Assembly: GCA_022385805.1 (NCBI GenBank)
Contig: MU277706.1
Span: 213,591-277,590, forward strand
From: Pilatotrama ljubarskyi
Lineage: Eukaryota; Basidiomycota; Agaricomycetes; Polyporales; Polyporaceae
Reading direction: 5' to 3'
DNA: 64,000 nt
Part shown: in pieces, positions 20,042 through 32,328 of the stretch
Layout: every line of letters begins with the position of its first letter
Position numbering within the stretch: position 1 is the first letter of the stretch
Translations under genes and position numbers: made by a program
Notes under the pieces: generated by a model
Seen by the model: only the letters and a program-made list of their open reading frames with translations
Told to the model about the DNA's origin: nothing
Databases searched by the model: none

Positions 20042-22424
20042 CTACGAGCGGCCGGAGATATCAGCGGATGTGCTCAAAAACTCCGGGGATAGAAGCACGC
20101 ACGAAGCATCCAGAACTTCCTGCAGGCCGGTCTTGAAGTCCATCGCTTCGTACGGCACGAGCACCGAGCGCTTCCATGCCTTTGCACCGATGTAGAGTAC
20201 CGGGAAGAGCATCATCGGGAGGTAGTCCGTCACGAATGTGTCTGTCGCCCAGTGGCCCTTCAGGAATACGAACCAACCGCTGAACTGTTGCACGTTGGTC
20301 AGAATGCCGCTGGTGAGTATGCAGTTCATAACAACGGGAGTTACACAGGTTCTCGGCTTACCAACATAGCGAGGAAGCATCCAATAGCCGCATACCACCC
20401 GGCGAAGGGCTGTAGCGACGAATGGTAAGGAAGCGTCTTCCGGTCGATGCCTTGTGCTCTGAGTCCCCTGTGGAATCGGATGTAGGTGACGCCTATACCG
20501 AACCAACTAGCCAGGCCAGCTACGGCCGTCCTGCATTGCGTGCGGCATGCATTAGTACGACCTGCCGTGTGGCGTAAACGCGGTCACTGACATATTCGCG
20601 AACCTAGAATGTGTCTCAGGTTTCAGATAGGAGCCACGGGCACACGCGGTATACTTGAGAAGTTACGCACCAGCCGAAGACCCTTCCGCTGCCGCTGGAC
20701 AGGCCCATGTATGACAACAAGCCGATGGACCCGCATGCTGCTACGGACACCCAGGGTAAGCCGTGGCGCGTGAGCTTCAGGAAGACCTTCGGAGCGTTTC
20801 CATTGAGCGCGAGGCCGTCTAAACCGCGTTTCAGGCAGTGAGCATTGCCGGACTGCTGGTTACTTCCAGGGTGATGACCTACATAGTGCACGCGAACTAC
20901 TATACAAATCACTGTTCGCAGCGGACCACGCGGAGGTAAGTATAGCTGCGTTGATGATCTGGAAAGTGTGGACGAGCGGTCAGCGGTGCGCCCGTGGCTT
21001 GCGCAGCATCTCGTAAAGGCCGCATTAGATGACGATCTAAGACTCACCGAGGGAAGGACCTTAATGCCGGCGTTGCTTATAGCGATAACGAAGGGCGAGG
21101 CGGCAGCGGTGCCGTTAGCTAGGTCCAATCGGTCGTCGTTTGAGGGGACGAGCAGCCCGATGATCGTCACTCCGCCTACGTAGAAGAGGAGCAATCGGAC
21201 GTAGACCCGCCGAATCGCCTTCGGTATGCTTCTGCGCGGGTTCTTTACTTCTGCACCAGCAATCTGGAAGAGCGGGCTATCAACCAAGGAAGAGGATTCG
21301 AGGTGCTATAGGGGACGTACCGCGACGACTTCCGTCCCAATGAACGAGAACGCTGCTTGGGACATGACCGCCGACCATCCCAGGAACTGGCCTTTCGCGC
21401 CACCGATGTTGTCAAACTGAACGAATGGACCAGGGTTCTTCCAGTACCGAAAGCCGACGCGGTCGTGACTGGGTCCTCCCCCAAGGTCAAGAACGATGCC
21501 GAGGATGAGGAGGCCCACGATGGTGATGACTTTGACGGAGCAAAAGATGAACTCTGCTTCGCCGTACGCCCCTGAGATACTTCAATTATTGAATCTAATA
21601 AGACAGTGGATCGCATACCTGCTCCGAAGACGTTGATCACGACGACGACGGCAAGGCATAGGGTGATCCAAGCTGCGTCATTCACAGACTTGTTCCTAGG
21701 CGACTCGTGAGGACGAGGACGTATGCTGTCAACATTGGACTGACCAGTAGTTGATCACGACTGATGCGGCGCTCACTTCCGCGGGTAGAATAACGATCCA
21801 ATTGTAACCTGCGGAAGTTCCCTTAGCAAACCTCAGCGGTGCGAGCGCGATAGGCCCACAATATAGCCAGCCCATCGCGAAAGACCATGCAGGGTCGACG
21901 AATCGCTCGGCGAACGTGAGATGACCCCCTGGGATAGGGAGGAATGCGGCCATCTCTCCCAACGAGATCTGGAAGCGCCACGGCGCGTTTGGTGAGGCAT
22001 ATATATACATATGAGTCGTGCGAATATCTATACCCACCATGACGGTATAGCAAAGCGAACCGACGACGACATATGCCAGTAGCATTCCGATAGGGCCGCC
22101 CTCCTTGAGAGCAGTGGCGGTCCCTAGGAAGAGACCGGTACCGATGACTCCTTGAAAGCTCGTTTAGTATAGCGGTGGTAGCCTCAATGACACCGATCAG
22201 GAAGTACCTCCGATACTGAAAGGCAATCAGTTGTGAAGCACTGGCAGACGCGTAGAGACGTTCGAACTTTGCATTCACCTAATCATAGCAATGTGCCGGT
22301 CTTTCATTTGCCTCTTCAGTGTCGGCTCTGTGACGGAGAGGACCTCCACTTGAGGCCCCACGTCCGAAGACACAGAGGGCTTCCTCGCGAATATGCGGTC
22401 CTGCTTCTCCTCGTTGTGGCTCAT
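20042..22424 (-). CDS. Amino-acid permease (APC/YAT family)
   Basis: Plasma-membrane proton-coupled amino-acid uptake. Thirteen exons: 22424-22279, 22215-22208, 22150-22038, 21968-21860, 21808-21745, 21695-21619, 21571-21321, 21263-21048, 20958-20883, 20818-20671, 20603-20592, 20530-20362 and 20284-20042, all in frame, 543 residues. Conserved features: RHIAMISIGGVIGTGLFLG in the first membrane segment, SLGEMAAFLPIPGG, SFIGTEVVAIAGAEVKNPRR, and SSRALYGLALNGNAPK. Around twelve hydrophobic segments alternate with short loops. The hydrophilic N-terminus (about 48 residues) holds lysines suited to ubiquitin control. Two exons are microexons of 8 and 12 nt; without them the conserved SIGG and WFANMTAV blocks break. 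Substrate specificity cannot be told from the sequence. Confidence 0.92.
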
Positions 22425-24091
22425 CCTGGGCGCGGCGATGGGTGGGACGGGTGGAAGGTCAGACGATACGGACCGTTGGCACTCTCCGTCTGCCCCGGCC
22501 TATAAATGTGGGCCCACTTGGTCGCTAAGCGTGGAATTGATAACGAATGACCCGCGGACACCATCTCGGAACCCTAGTTCATGGATATTCGAGGAAGCGA
22601 TGCCGTCGAGACGCTTGCAGACCGACAAGTGCTTCTGCGACGGCCGCGTCAGCGCTTTGGGAAGCACACCAATGTGCGAGTAATGCATGGCGTCGAAATG
22701 TACGCCACCGTCGAGTGCTTAGACAGGGCAGCCGTTGACTTTGTGCTCTTCATGCAGGCGGATGCAGTATTAGATAGCGGGCCGACAGTGCTTCTGTGAA
22801 TCCCACGGCGCATGTCAGAATCTCTTGTGGGTACCTCCTGACGGCAAAGAGCCCCATACGACTCGTGACACGAGGTACAATAGATGCACATGAGCGTGAA
22901 TCATGTCACCGGCATGGAGTGGTTCGGCTCCTAAGAGTTGAAGGAACAGTGGCCGGCTTACATCGAGAGCCTGGCTAGTTGGGGAAGACGGCACCGAACT
23001 GCGCTATCACAGGCCTACTTGTGACGAACGAACCAGCAGCGCGCGATACATCGCGGATTCATTCAAGAATCGAGATTCCGACTCATAAGTCGAGCTCGAG
23101 TGCTAACGACATACAGAATAATAATATCGCCGAACGAACCGCTGCAGTCAGTTGTCAGACAGCATCTCAACAATATGACGCGCGCGAACTAACTTGGCAC
23201 CTATGCAGAGAGGATGAGAACGCAGCCCACCGCAGGAGGAACTTCCTCGAGACAGTGCGATGGATAGAAGGTCCAAGACGCACGAAAGCGGTCCAATATT
23301 GTGGTATCCAGACAGGTTGCCGGTTCGTCGCGGAGTCGGACAACCTGCGATGTTCTCGGCATTGGCCGTACAGGTTGTATCCAGTGATGGTAGCGCCCGT
23401 ACGTTGTACTTTGTGGCGTGCCACGACCGTCTCCTGAGGCTGTCTGCCCTTGTCTGGCTGTCGAACATGCCCAACCATGACGGAAGATATCCCAGGCATG
23501 TCTCAACAGACATCAGACGCAATGAACGGGATGGTACCTGCCTACTAATGGCCTGACCCTGGGTCGTGACGCGCCAGTGAGTCTGGCATACGTCGGTCAT
23601 CGGCTGGACCGCCGACCTTCAGGAGCCTTTCGAGCTGATGTGCCCATTATTGTCTCCATTTTGGGACGGGCGGTGTGATGTGCGCCCACAAATGCAACGG
23701 TTATGCTCTCCCTCAGCTCTTCCTCTCTCACTGCCTTTTATTCCTTTACAGTCTCTGTGAGGTTTACTGCTTGACCTACCATAGTCGGGACGCTTTCTCG
23801 GCAGCTCTTCCTACCAACCAACTATCACCCTACTCGGTTCAGACTGAGTTGCTTCGTATGCTATGCTGCAGCACAATCGCTGTTGCTTCGGCGACCGCAG
23901 CACACAAGACTCGACACTGCCCTTCTCCTCGAACCCAGACACTTTCCTTGCTGGGACAACCCGCGTGCTAGCATCTGGCGTACTACAGGTCTGCCGTCTG
24001 CTATAAAGGCCGGAGTCCTGGCTACTTTGGGCCAAATCATCCTCGCCTTCTGATTCCTTACACGAACTCTCACAACCCGAACCATCTCACA
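22425..24091. other. Intergenic, permease 5' flank to orphan gene
   Basis: 1.67 kb with only short, motif-free open frames on both strands. The left part holds the permease promoter and the right part the promoter of the gene at 24092. A TATAAAT on the plus strand at 22501 has no gene after it. I see no coding gene. Confidence 0.5.
24002..24008 (+). promoter_or_regulatory. TATA box of the orphan gene at 24092
   Basis: TATAAAG lies 90 bases before the ATG, followed by a pyrimidine-rich leader. This is a normal core promoter spacing. Confidence 0.55.
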
Positions 24092-24876
24092 ATGTCCTCC
24101 ACTCGCACTATACAAGTGATACAGGAAATCAAGGACTCTGTCGAAAAGCCTCACCGTTGCGGGTGGCTGGAGAACATGCAGAGCGAAGAGTCCAAACGCA
24201 CGAAAGCGCGGCGCTACAGAGATGGCGCGGTGAAGATCATGGATCTCCTGCGTCCCGAGCTCACCGCCTCTGACATTGCTTCCTACGAGAGGTATTACGA
24301 CGAGTGAGTGCTCTCCGCAGCACCTACTCTCGCTATCACTCACCACTGTTCAGCTTGTACAACACGCCAGAGACTTGGGCAAACGAACGCTTGGCAGCTG
24401 CCAAGGCTCTCTGGGAATATGTACTGGTACGAGTCGACGCTCGCCGCCACGAAAGAATCTGGCTGACTTGCATTGGCAGTCACTCGACGAATGGTTGTCA
24501 CACGCCAGAATCACCGCTGCTCCGAGATATCCCGTCGACCGTCCTTCGCGACCTACCTACAAGGAAGGTCGCACCCGCAGGCCGCGCGTCCGGTCTCCAT
24601 CCCCTCCCCCATCCCCTCCCCCTACGCCACCGCCCGCCAATAACCAATCAGGGTACGGGGGAGCTTCATGGTGGCCTACTGCTTACTATACCCCAACCTG
24701 GCTGCCGAGTTGGTCTCCGGCTTACGTCGCTGTGGCGGCATACAGTACGTCTGTCTCTTTTATCAGACCGGCTCGTTCTTACCGTCCGTCCGCCAGGCCC
24801 ACCCACGTATACGGCATATACACCGTACACGCCGTACTGGCCGAGTACTCCGTACGTCCGCGCATGCTGGGCGTGA
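24092..24876 (+). CDS. Small orphan protein with Pro/Tyr-rich tail
   Basis: Four exons (24092-24303, 24354-24420, 24480-24744, 24797-24876) join in frame to 207 residues. The first 110 residues are charged and probably helical, with a basic KRTKARRYRDGA segment and two tryptophan-containing helices (TPETWANERL, SLDEWLSHARI). Then comes an Arg/Ser/Pro stretch (RTRRPRVRSPSPPPSPPP), and the tail is rich in Tyr, Pro, Trp and Ser (SWWPTAYYTPTWLPSW, TPYTPYWPSTPY). I do not recognise a domain. A TATA box, a leader and three clean GT..AG introns with frame-preserving joins argue that it is real. Skipping the last intron gives a longer tail without the Pro/Tyr pattern, so the spliced form is preferred. 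No signal peptide. Confidence 0.6.
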
Positions 24877-25300
24877 TGCTCCCAGGTTCCTTTCGGACAA
24901 CATTGGTACTCTGCCTGTACTACGAATCGCACGATCTGTCACGACCTGTTGTAGGTTTACATACCCTTGTATTCTAGAGGACTTACGAGGGCCCGCTCAT
25001 TAGGAGCGCGCCAGTCTGGTTGGTTGTCGCTCTTGCTATCCATGTTGTATTTGATATTTATTTAGCCACCACGAAGCAATATTCGAACGACGTTCCTGCG
25101 GCTGGATGCAACATGGCAGAGCCGCATCTTCATGTATCACTAAGATTAACTATTCAGCACTATAGTAACGCTACAGAAGAAGCTCGACAGTAGCGACAGG
25201 GCAATATTGAGTGGAGGCGTTTAGAAACGAAGGTGTATATGAGGTAATGCAAGGGAGCGATCTGTCGGAAGTTACGAAGTGATTATGAGGCAGAAACGGA
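24877..25300. other. Intergenic, convergent 3' ends
   Basis: 424 bases between the orphan gene and the beta-mannosidase stop. It is richer in A/T than its neighbours. No gene seen. Confidence 0.55.
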
Positions 25301-28300
25301 TTACAAGTGGGTATTGTTCCAGAGAGACCGGACAACGAAGTCGGTCGGCGCAGGACGAGCCACCTTCGAGAGCGCTGCGGACTGCACGAAGCGGACTGCA
25401 ACTAGAGTAAGAGAGTGCACTCTAGGCAGCGCAGCACTCACCTGTCCTGTCCTGACCCGGGATCAGGTAGAAGCCATTGAGCGGCTTGCCGGATGCCTCG
25501 TCGACGAAGTAGCCAACGGTGCCCGCGGGATGATCGATCCAGGTGAACGGCGCCACGCCGCCCTTGGCAGACAGCGTGAAGGTGAGATTGGGCTTGCGTG
25601 TGACCTTGATCTTGGGGTCGACGAGCTTCGCGTTTGCGAGAGACGTGGGGACGAACTGATCATCTAGCGAGTTAGCTGCGGCCGGCGGAAGTGGAACACG
25701 AATGACTCGCCTGTTGTTCATGTGTAAACAACTGGCCATCGACCTTCGCCGTGAGATTTAGGTGCATCCAGACCTCCGAGGCGTTCGATCCACGCGGAAG
25801 GATGTTGTCGAGCCCAACAGCCTTATATACCTCCGTGCTATTCAAACTCGGGACGGAAAACCAGTGCAACGATTCGTTGAGGAGGTGGCCGCTCCAGTCG
25901 TACCATGTCAGCTGCACGGCACCTATGACCTTTTCCCACCTATCAGAGGTGATGGCGACCTCGAGCGTCTCTGTCTCAGGTGTCCAGTAGGGATAGGCGA
26001 TGATGGGCGAGAAGATGTTGGACAGGCCGTACTGCACGACCTTCCACCTGCCCGAGTACTCGATCGCGGACCAGCTGACGCCTTGCCAGATGTCGTTCAG
26101 TTGCCACATGAGCGCGCCGAGGTTGTTCTCGCCTCGCCCAGAGCCGCGGCGGTAGTACGCGATCTCGGACGACATGTAGAGCGACTGGAAGATCTGCGTG
26201 CTCCAGCACCACTGCGCGAATGTCTGATTGGAGTCCGATGTCGAAGGTCTGGGAAGCCACTGCTCGACGCCGAGCGTCATCTGCATTTGTCCTTCTGGCG
26301 CAGCCGGGTTCGGCCACGAGAGGTTCTGCGGCGGCGGGTGGTGGTCGCGCGACATCACGACAGTGGAGTTGAACGCGAAGTCCTCGGGCGACTCGAGGAC
26401 TTCCTCCCAGCTGTAGAACGAGGGCATTGAATGGAATCTGTGTAGGGAGGAGTGAGTATGTGGCGTGCGTCGTCTGAATGGACAGGACGTACCCAAACTC
26501 GTTCACGAATCTGCAGGAGCATAGGAGAGTGAGCAGGGGATCGGACATACTTACATCGACACCCACCTCGCCACGGGGTATGTGCTATAATTGAAGGACT
26601 GGGAAGTGTCGTAGTTGTAGAGCTCTGCAGAACAGTTCATTAGATCTTATCCGGCTTCGGCGCAATGAACACATACCCGTGTTGCCGTATATATGCCCTG
26701 CTGTCACGTTGTTGAGACGGAGAACGTAGGGGTCCAGGCTCAAGGCCCCATTGGTAGTCGAGCAGTCCGTGTAGGCAACCTGTGAAACGATGATCGACAT
26801 CGCTCATGCATATCACAGACTACAGTACTCACCGACGTTTGCTCCTGCATGACGATGTCGTGCAGGAAGTCTACAAACAGTAACTCGAACTACAAGAATG
26901 CCCTCAGTAGTACTCAAGATGCTGCGATGGAAGAAAACGCACCTCGTCGAAGACCTGCTGAGGGAGAACCTGAATGGTCGAGTTCACTAACAACAGGATA
27001 ACTTCAATTTCGTTCCCTCCGGCCCATTCGACGTTGCTGGGGTGCTTCTTGATGCGCCTGACGTTCTGTCGCACCTCGGGTTCGACCGACGCGAGGAAGA
27101 AATCGTTGACCGGGTATGTCTCATCCGAAAAGATGAACTCGGACCAGACGAGGATGCCTAACTCGTCACAGATCGAGTAGAAATCGTATCCGCCTGTAAG
27201 TTCATCTGAGGGCTGGTAGATGCCGCCACCCCAAGCACGCAGCTAAACGCAACGATCGATACAAGATCAGCCAGGGGACCGCGGACGACATACATATTAC
27301 TTACCATGTTCTGTCCACTCTTGACGGCGCTTTCGAGTACCCAGCGAGCCTTGTCAGTCGAGATCCGAGGATAGAAAGGGTCAAAGGGGATGATGTTGGA
27401 CCCTAGGGAATAGAACGCCTTCCCGTTGACCTCGAAATGCCACTGGTCTCCGGGGGTTATGCCCCGCTCGTCGATATCCTCTTGGGAGTACGGCGTCTGC
27501 GCGAGATATATGGTTCGGAAGCCACTTCGGACGACGTAGGACACGGTAGGCAGGCCTCCGACTGAGAGGGCGATGTTGAAGTTGTACAGCTTCGGTGTTC
27601 CGAGGTTGTGCGGGTACCAGCGTTGCGGCACACCCTCGGGGATCTTGAAAGCGGCGCTGACGAACGTCGAGGAGTTGGTTGCAGCAGGAATCGGTGACAG
27701 GGCGAGAGGACCCGAGGTGACATGGAGCTCAGGGATCGATACGGTCAGGGTCGGGTGGGAATCAGCACGCAAAGAGCGGACAGCGAGGCTGACGTTGACG
27801 ACCCACGGCGCCGACTCATCTGGACGCAGGATCGGACGTTGGCCTAACTTGTGGATCTCGAGAGCGGACTCTTCAATAAATAGACCGCTGGTGTTCTGAG
27901 ATACGAGCAGAGGATGCGCAGCAGGGGGGCTGTGCGCGATGGCTTTGTGCGGCTTGTCGGTCAACGTTATGAAATATGCGGGCCTGAAGACGCCAGCAGG
28001 AACAAAGCCTGGACCCTATCTACAGGCTCAGCTGGGAAGCGCCTCATGTATGCTCGGACTACGTACCCAATCCCAACCAAAGTCTGAAGATGTCTTACGG
28101 ACGAAACCGCGTGCGCCAGGCCACTCAAACTACGAGGAATCAAGTGTGAACGATATGGTGTCTCTGTGAGTGAAAGTGTACTCACGTCGATTGCCAATTG
28201 GGCCTCCACGTCCGCACGCATGCTCACATTCCTCCCATAGAGGTAGGCGGACTCGAACGAGATCACGAGAGCGGTATCGTTGTTCACCGGAGCTGCCAAG

Positions 28301-28822
28301 AACTCCGTCACGTCGTAGACGTATTGCTGGAACTGGTTGTTCACCCAGGCGACAGGGTGTCCTGCCAGTGTCTATTGAGATTGACATTCAGTGATTGCCA
28401 GGATCGCGGAGGCCGACCGCCTTACTATGTTGGCAACAGTGTCCAGGCCATAGAAGACCAGCAGCGTCTTGCCCGAATCAGTACTGCCAGTGTGCGAGCG
28501 CTGGTGAATGAACGGGCTCAGATCCGCTTCGTAAATCCAAGTCTCGTTCACGATCCACCTCTGAGTGAATTCTATACAGACTTGTTAGTGAGCCGACCTG
28601 CACTGTAGCAGAGGCGAGCAGGTACGCACCGTTGATACCCAGGAGCGGCTCGCTGATCACGTTAGCATCCTTCAGATCCAGGTGGACCTGGGAGGGAAGC
28701 TGAGCGGGTGCACTGATGTCGCCCTTTTCGTTCCGTAGCGTCCACTTGAGTTCGGAGAGGCTGAGGATTTCGGCCGCAGCCAGCAGCCCGACGGATGCTA
28801 ATGATAGCAACCGTAAGAGCAT
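25301..28822 (-). CDS. Secreted beta-mannosidase, GH2
   Basis: Removes terminal beta-mannose from mannan and N-glycan oligosaccharides outside the cell. Thirteen exons: 28822-28630, 28571-28426, 28371-28186, 28129-28067, 28015-27305, 27242-26943, 26889-26833, 26779-26677, 26624-26555, 26510-26493, 26437-25707, 25663-25442 and 25401-25301, giving 966 residues, the family length. A signal peptide (MLLRLLSLASVGLLAAAE) opens the protein. The acid/base is Glu511 in EWAGGNEIE and the nucleophile is Glu614 in FVNEFGFHSMPS. Other family marks are FEWPGARGFVRKTSSDFGWDW (read as two parts), LRAWGGGIYQ and LMWQLNDIWQGVSW. Many NxS/T sites fit secretion. Exon 10 is only 18 nt and encodes the nucleophile region. 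The donor of exon 11 is uncertain: a weak GTCATT was taken because it alone keeps the frame. Confidence 0.93.
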
Positions 28823-28872
28823 GATTAGCGAAGGCGGGTGTGGCGTTGGACATAGGCATGCTCTTCAGCTGT

Positions 28873-28880
28873 CTTTATAG
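28873..28880 (-). promoter_or_regulatory. TATA box of the beta-mannosidase gene
   Basis: The minus strand reads TATAAAGA about 52 bases upstream of the ATG at 28822. This implies a short 5' leader. Confidence 0.55.
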
Positions 28881-31800
28881 ATCATGACCGCCAAGTTTCA
28901 AGAAGCACTGTCCCGATTGTCGTTCGGAGGGCGCATACCCGGTCTCTCGCCGGACTGTCGCGGCGCTTCGTCCGCTCGCGCAGGCCTTCGAACGCCGTGT
29001 CGATGCTATGCTCCTGCGCGGTAACTGTTGATGGAGAATATGAAGTGTATCCAGCGACATAAGAGCGATCGCTGCAACGGACGCAGCGGGTCCGCCAGCG
29101 GCCCTAGCACTGCCTAATATACGTAGCAGGTGACTGGATGCGTATTGCGGGCCTCGTCAGCATCAAATCATGCGAACCTGATGACTCTGAGCGGCCCTGA
29201 AAACGCAAATTCGTCATCATGTCTACGTGGGTTGCCTGGTCTGAAGAATACACATAGCCATCCCACAAAAGTCTGCGGCATGATATACGTCGCCACGACA
29301 TATCATCCAGCTGCATACGATACGACTAGTGCTCGTATATACGATAGCAGCACGGTAGGACTCAAGTAGGATACACCATTGCGTGCCTGCACACTGGCAG
29401 GGCGTACATAGACATTTGGAAGACTCCATATCTTCTCAGCAGTCATGCATCGTTCTCGAGCATCAGAAGAAGCGGAAAATTTTATGGAGTCGACGATATT
29501 GGCGTACGACAGATGTTTGAAGAGCGCAAGCCACAGCCTGGGCAAGAGCGATGGGATGGCCCGGATAGGTGAAGCAAAGCCACAAGCATCGGGCGCCAAG
29601 AAACTCGGGCAAGGCGTTTCGCAGCATTTTCGCCCATGGCCTCAGCGCATGATCCACGTATGTATGTAGGGCTATCCTCGACTCCTGCCAGCTGCTGCTG
29701 CATTGATCTCCACAATCGGGATGCTCCACGTGTGTGTGCTCGAATGGTGCCAAAGCGGACTCTCGCTATGGCGGTATATCGGACAGGCTTACGGGGAAAT
29801 TGTTCGCAATCTCGAGTCGACTCGCTGGCACGCTCATGTACTAGGGCCTCACCATAGCCAGTCCACCGCGGCCATCGTACTATTCGTTTCATAAGGGTAG
29901 CATGTTCAAGAAACGCTGAACACCCATCCATGCTCTTTCTCGACTACTTGCACGAACAAGACGTGCCCAGGTAATTAAGGTACTGCTACCAGTACTATGC
30001 GTTATCCAGACCATCGATCACCTGCTTGAACTTGCCCCCATCCAGGTGCAGACATGCCCTACTCAGAGTCAATGCGCACTAGAACACCACCTTCCCCAGC
30101 AGGGATCGCATCGCGAAGTCTTCGCCATCGGTCTCGACAGGCCCGCAGAAATGGGGTGCATTTCGTTGATCTCCTGACCCCACTTGTGAAGCCCTGTTGT
30201 GGTTGTGGACCGTGATACAGCATCGGAGTCACGATGTGCGAGATGCTCCAGCCTCCGCACTGTTCCTAGATCATATTGAAGCTGCACGACTTTCAGGCTA
30301 CGCTCTACAGACACTGTCGCAAAGCTTCGTTTCCCTGCAGGTCCGGTGGCCAATTGGTCACTCAGCTGCCTCCTCCCTCAGCCGCGGCCCATCGCTCCTT
30401 CTGGTCGGACGCACGACGGTTTTGTCTCCCTATGAACTCCATTGCCTATTGTTCGTGCCGTGCGAGACTAGTCCATGCTTTCGTGATGTCTTGCTGAACA
30501 GTGTCTCCTCTAGATCTTCACAGGTCGAAGCGCGGGGAAGCGGGGAGACTGGACTTCTGCGCAGCCAGAGTTGTACCTGCGGTCGTTCATGGGACCTGCG
30601 TTCTATCCAATCTGTTCGCGCCCACGAGACGCCCCACTATGGCCTCGGTAGCAGCGTTCATCGATGCACATGTCCTTCTGTCTCGAGGTGGCTGCGTGGG
30701 CGCGCGCCCACGCCCGACCCCGACGATCGATTACATGAAGGCACAGCAACGGACTTCGCAAACGACCGCTCTCCCTCCACCAGTGCGCCGGAATGGAGAC
30801 CGACTTACCAATCGCGTGCAAGCGGTGCAACCATGTATCAACTTACACGGGGGGTCAATGCTAAAGCCGCGACCATATGCGCCTTCCCCCGCCTCCGAGC
30901 TTGTCGCCTTCAGCCGACCAGACGAGCGAGCGTGAGGCTTGAGCGCTTGAGCGCAGGGCCGCAGAGCCTCGATGAGGCAGGCGTTCGCGGACGGCGCCAC
31001 CGTGCGACCACTGTCACCAGGCCGTTGCTGCCAATTCGCGCGATAGCCCTGAATCTTGCTTGCCTCAGGCCTGCGTGCGTGCGTATGGCCACACTCACTG
31101 GGGTTCGGCGGATTTAATGTGGAAGACAAGGCCAGCCGGTCTTGCTATCGCAGCTCACGAGGGCATGCAGATGCGTCATGATCTATCGATAGCTAGCATC
31201 TGTATCGCGTACAAGGCACCTCGTCGGCAAGAATAACTAATGCCCGTGCCCTGGGCGAACTCACCATAAGTCATTGGCACTCATCATCGATAGTCCTTAC
31301 CAGCTTTGGCAGGCAGGTACTACGACAGGCCACGTTGACGACGTTGACGACACGTTGCAGTACTGCCACACAAGGACTGTCACTGTCTGCCTCCTTGAAC
31401 TCGGCTCGAGTCTCTGCCGCAGCCTGCAGGGTGTACTTCATAATAGTATGCCATTGCAAGACATTACGAACAGACAGTACAGCGACTCCGGTCCAAAACC
31501 CTGCAGATTAACACGACTACTGCTAGTCGAGCCCGAGGACACGCGCACGCATCCAATCCGATCCGCCGTGTACAAGTACATCCGCGTGCGCAATCCGTGA
31601 TCCAATATGAACTCCTGGGTGGAAGAAAAGGAAATCGTGCTAGGAAGAAGGATGAAGAGACATGAGAAATCGTCATCCGTCCGAGGTCGTCAGATACATG
31701 AGGAAGTATATCGTCAATCCGTGGGTTCGTGAGGCGAAGAAGTAAGAGGAGGGCCGACGAGAGGCCTTTCTCTTTTTCGTCCGCGCGGCCGGAGGCCGGG

Positions 31801-32328
31801 CATCCGCGACAGGGACGGGACGCGAGAGCCTGCGACGGCAGCGGGATCGATCGTGAGTACCAAGAAAGTCGTCAAGGGAGCATAATGCGTGCTGGAGGGC
31901 ATCTTGGGCGCGCGACCGTGGAGGCGGATGGAGATGCATGAGGTGCTTAGGTGAGAGAATCTGGGCGGGTCGGTGGTCGTCACCGACGGTCGTGCCGGAT
32001 GAATGAGATGCGATTACCAGGATATATATGTTGCTGATGTTGATGATGTTGGAGATGCCGGTGTGGAGGAGATAGGGAAGATGCAGCTGGTGATGAAACA
32101 ACAACAGAGCAAAGCGTATGGTGATGAGACATGGAAGGGTAACACAGTCTATGGGTGGGGAAATGGAGGCATGCGGGGATGAAGCGGACAAGGGAGACAA
32201 AGAGGCGGGCAGAAGGCGCGCTGTGAGCCGTGCCCAGCAGGACAGGAGAGCGGAGTAACGCAGGCCAGCAGCGCAACTTCAGACGCGGGTGCGCGTCCTG
32301 AAGGCTCACAGGATCGCAGCATACCACG
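28881..32328. other. Gene-poor stretch
   Basis: 3.4 kb. It includes the beta-mannosidase upstream region and the 3' flank of the Ser-rich gene. One 306-codon open frame (30197-31117) has no domain, no bias and competing open frames on both strands, so it is not called. The part after 31650 is rich in purines on the plus strand, as expected for the other gene's 3' UTR. Confidence 0.4.

Noticed and set aside
22501..22508. TATAAATG on the plus strand
   Set aside because: No plus-strand gene follows within a sensible distance, and it is in the wrong orientation for the permease.
30197..31117. Stop-free frame of 306 codons on the plus strand
   Set aside because: No domain, no consistent codon bias, overlapping open frames on both strands, no leader or TATA. 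High GC alone gives such frames.
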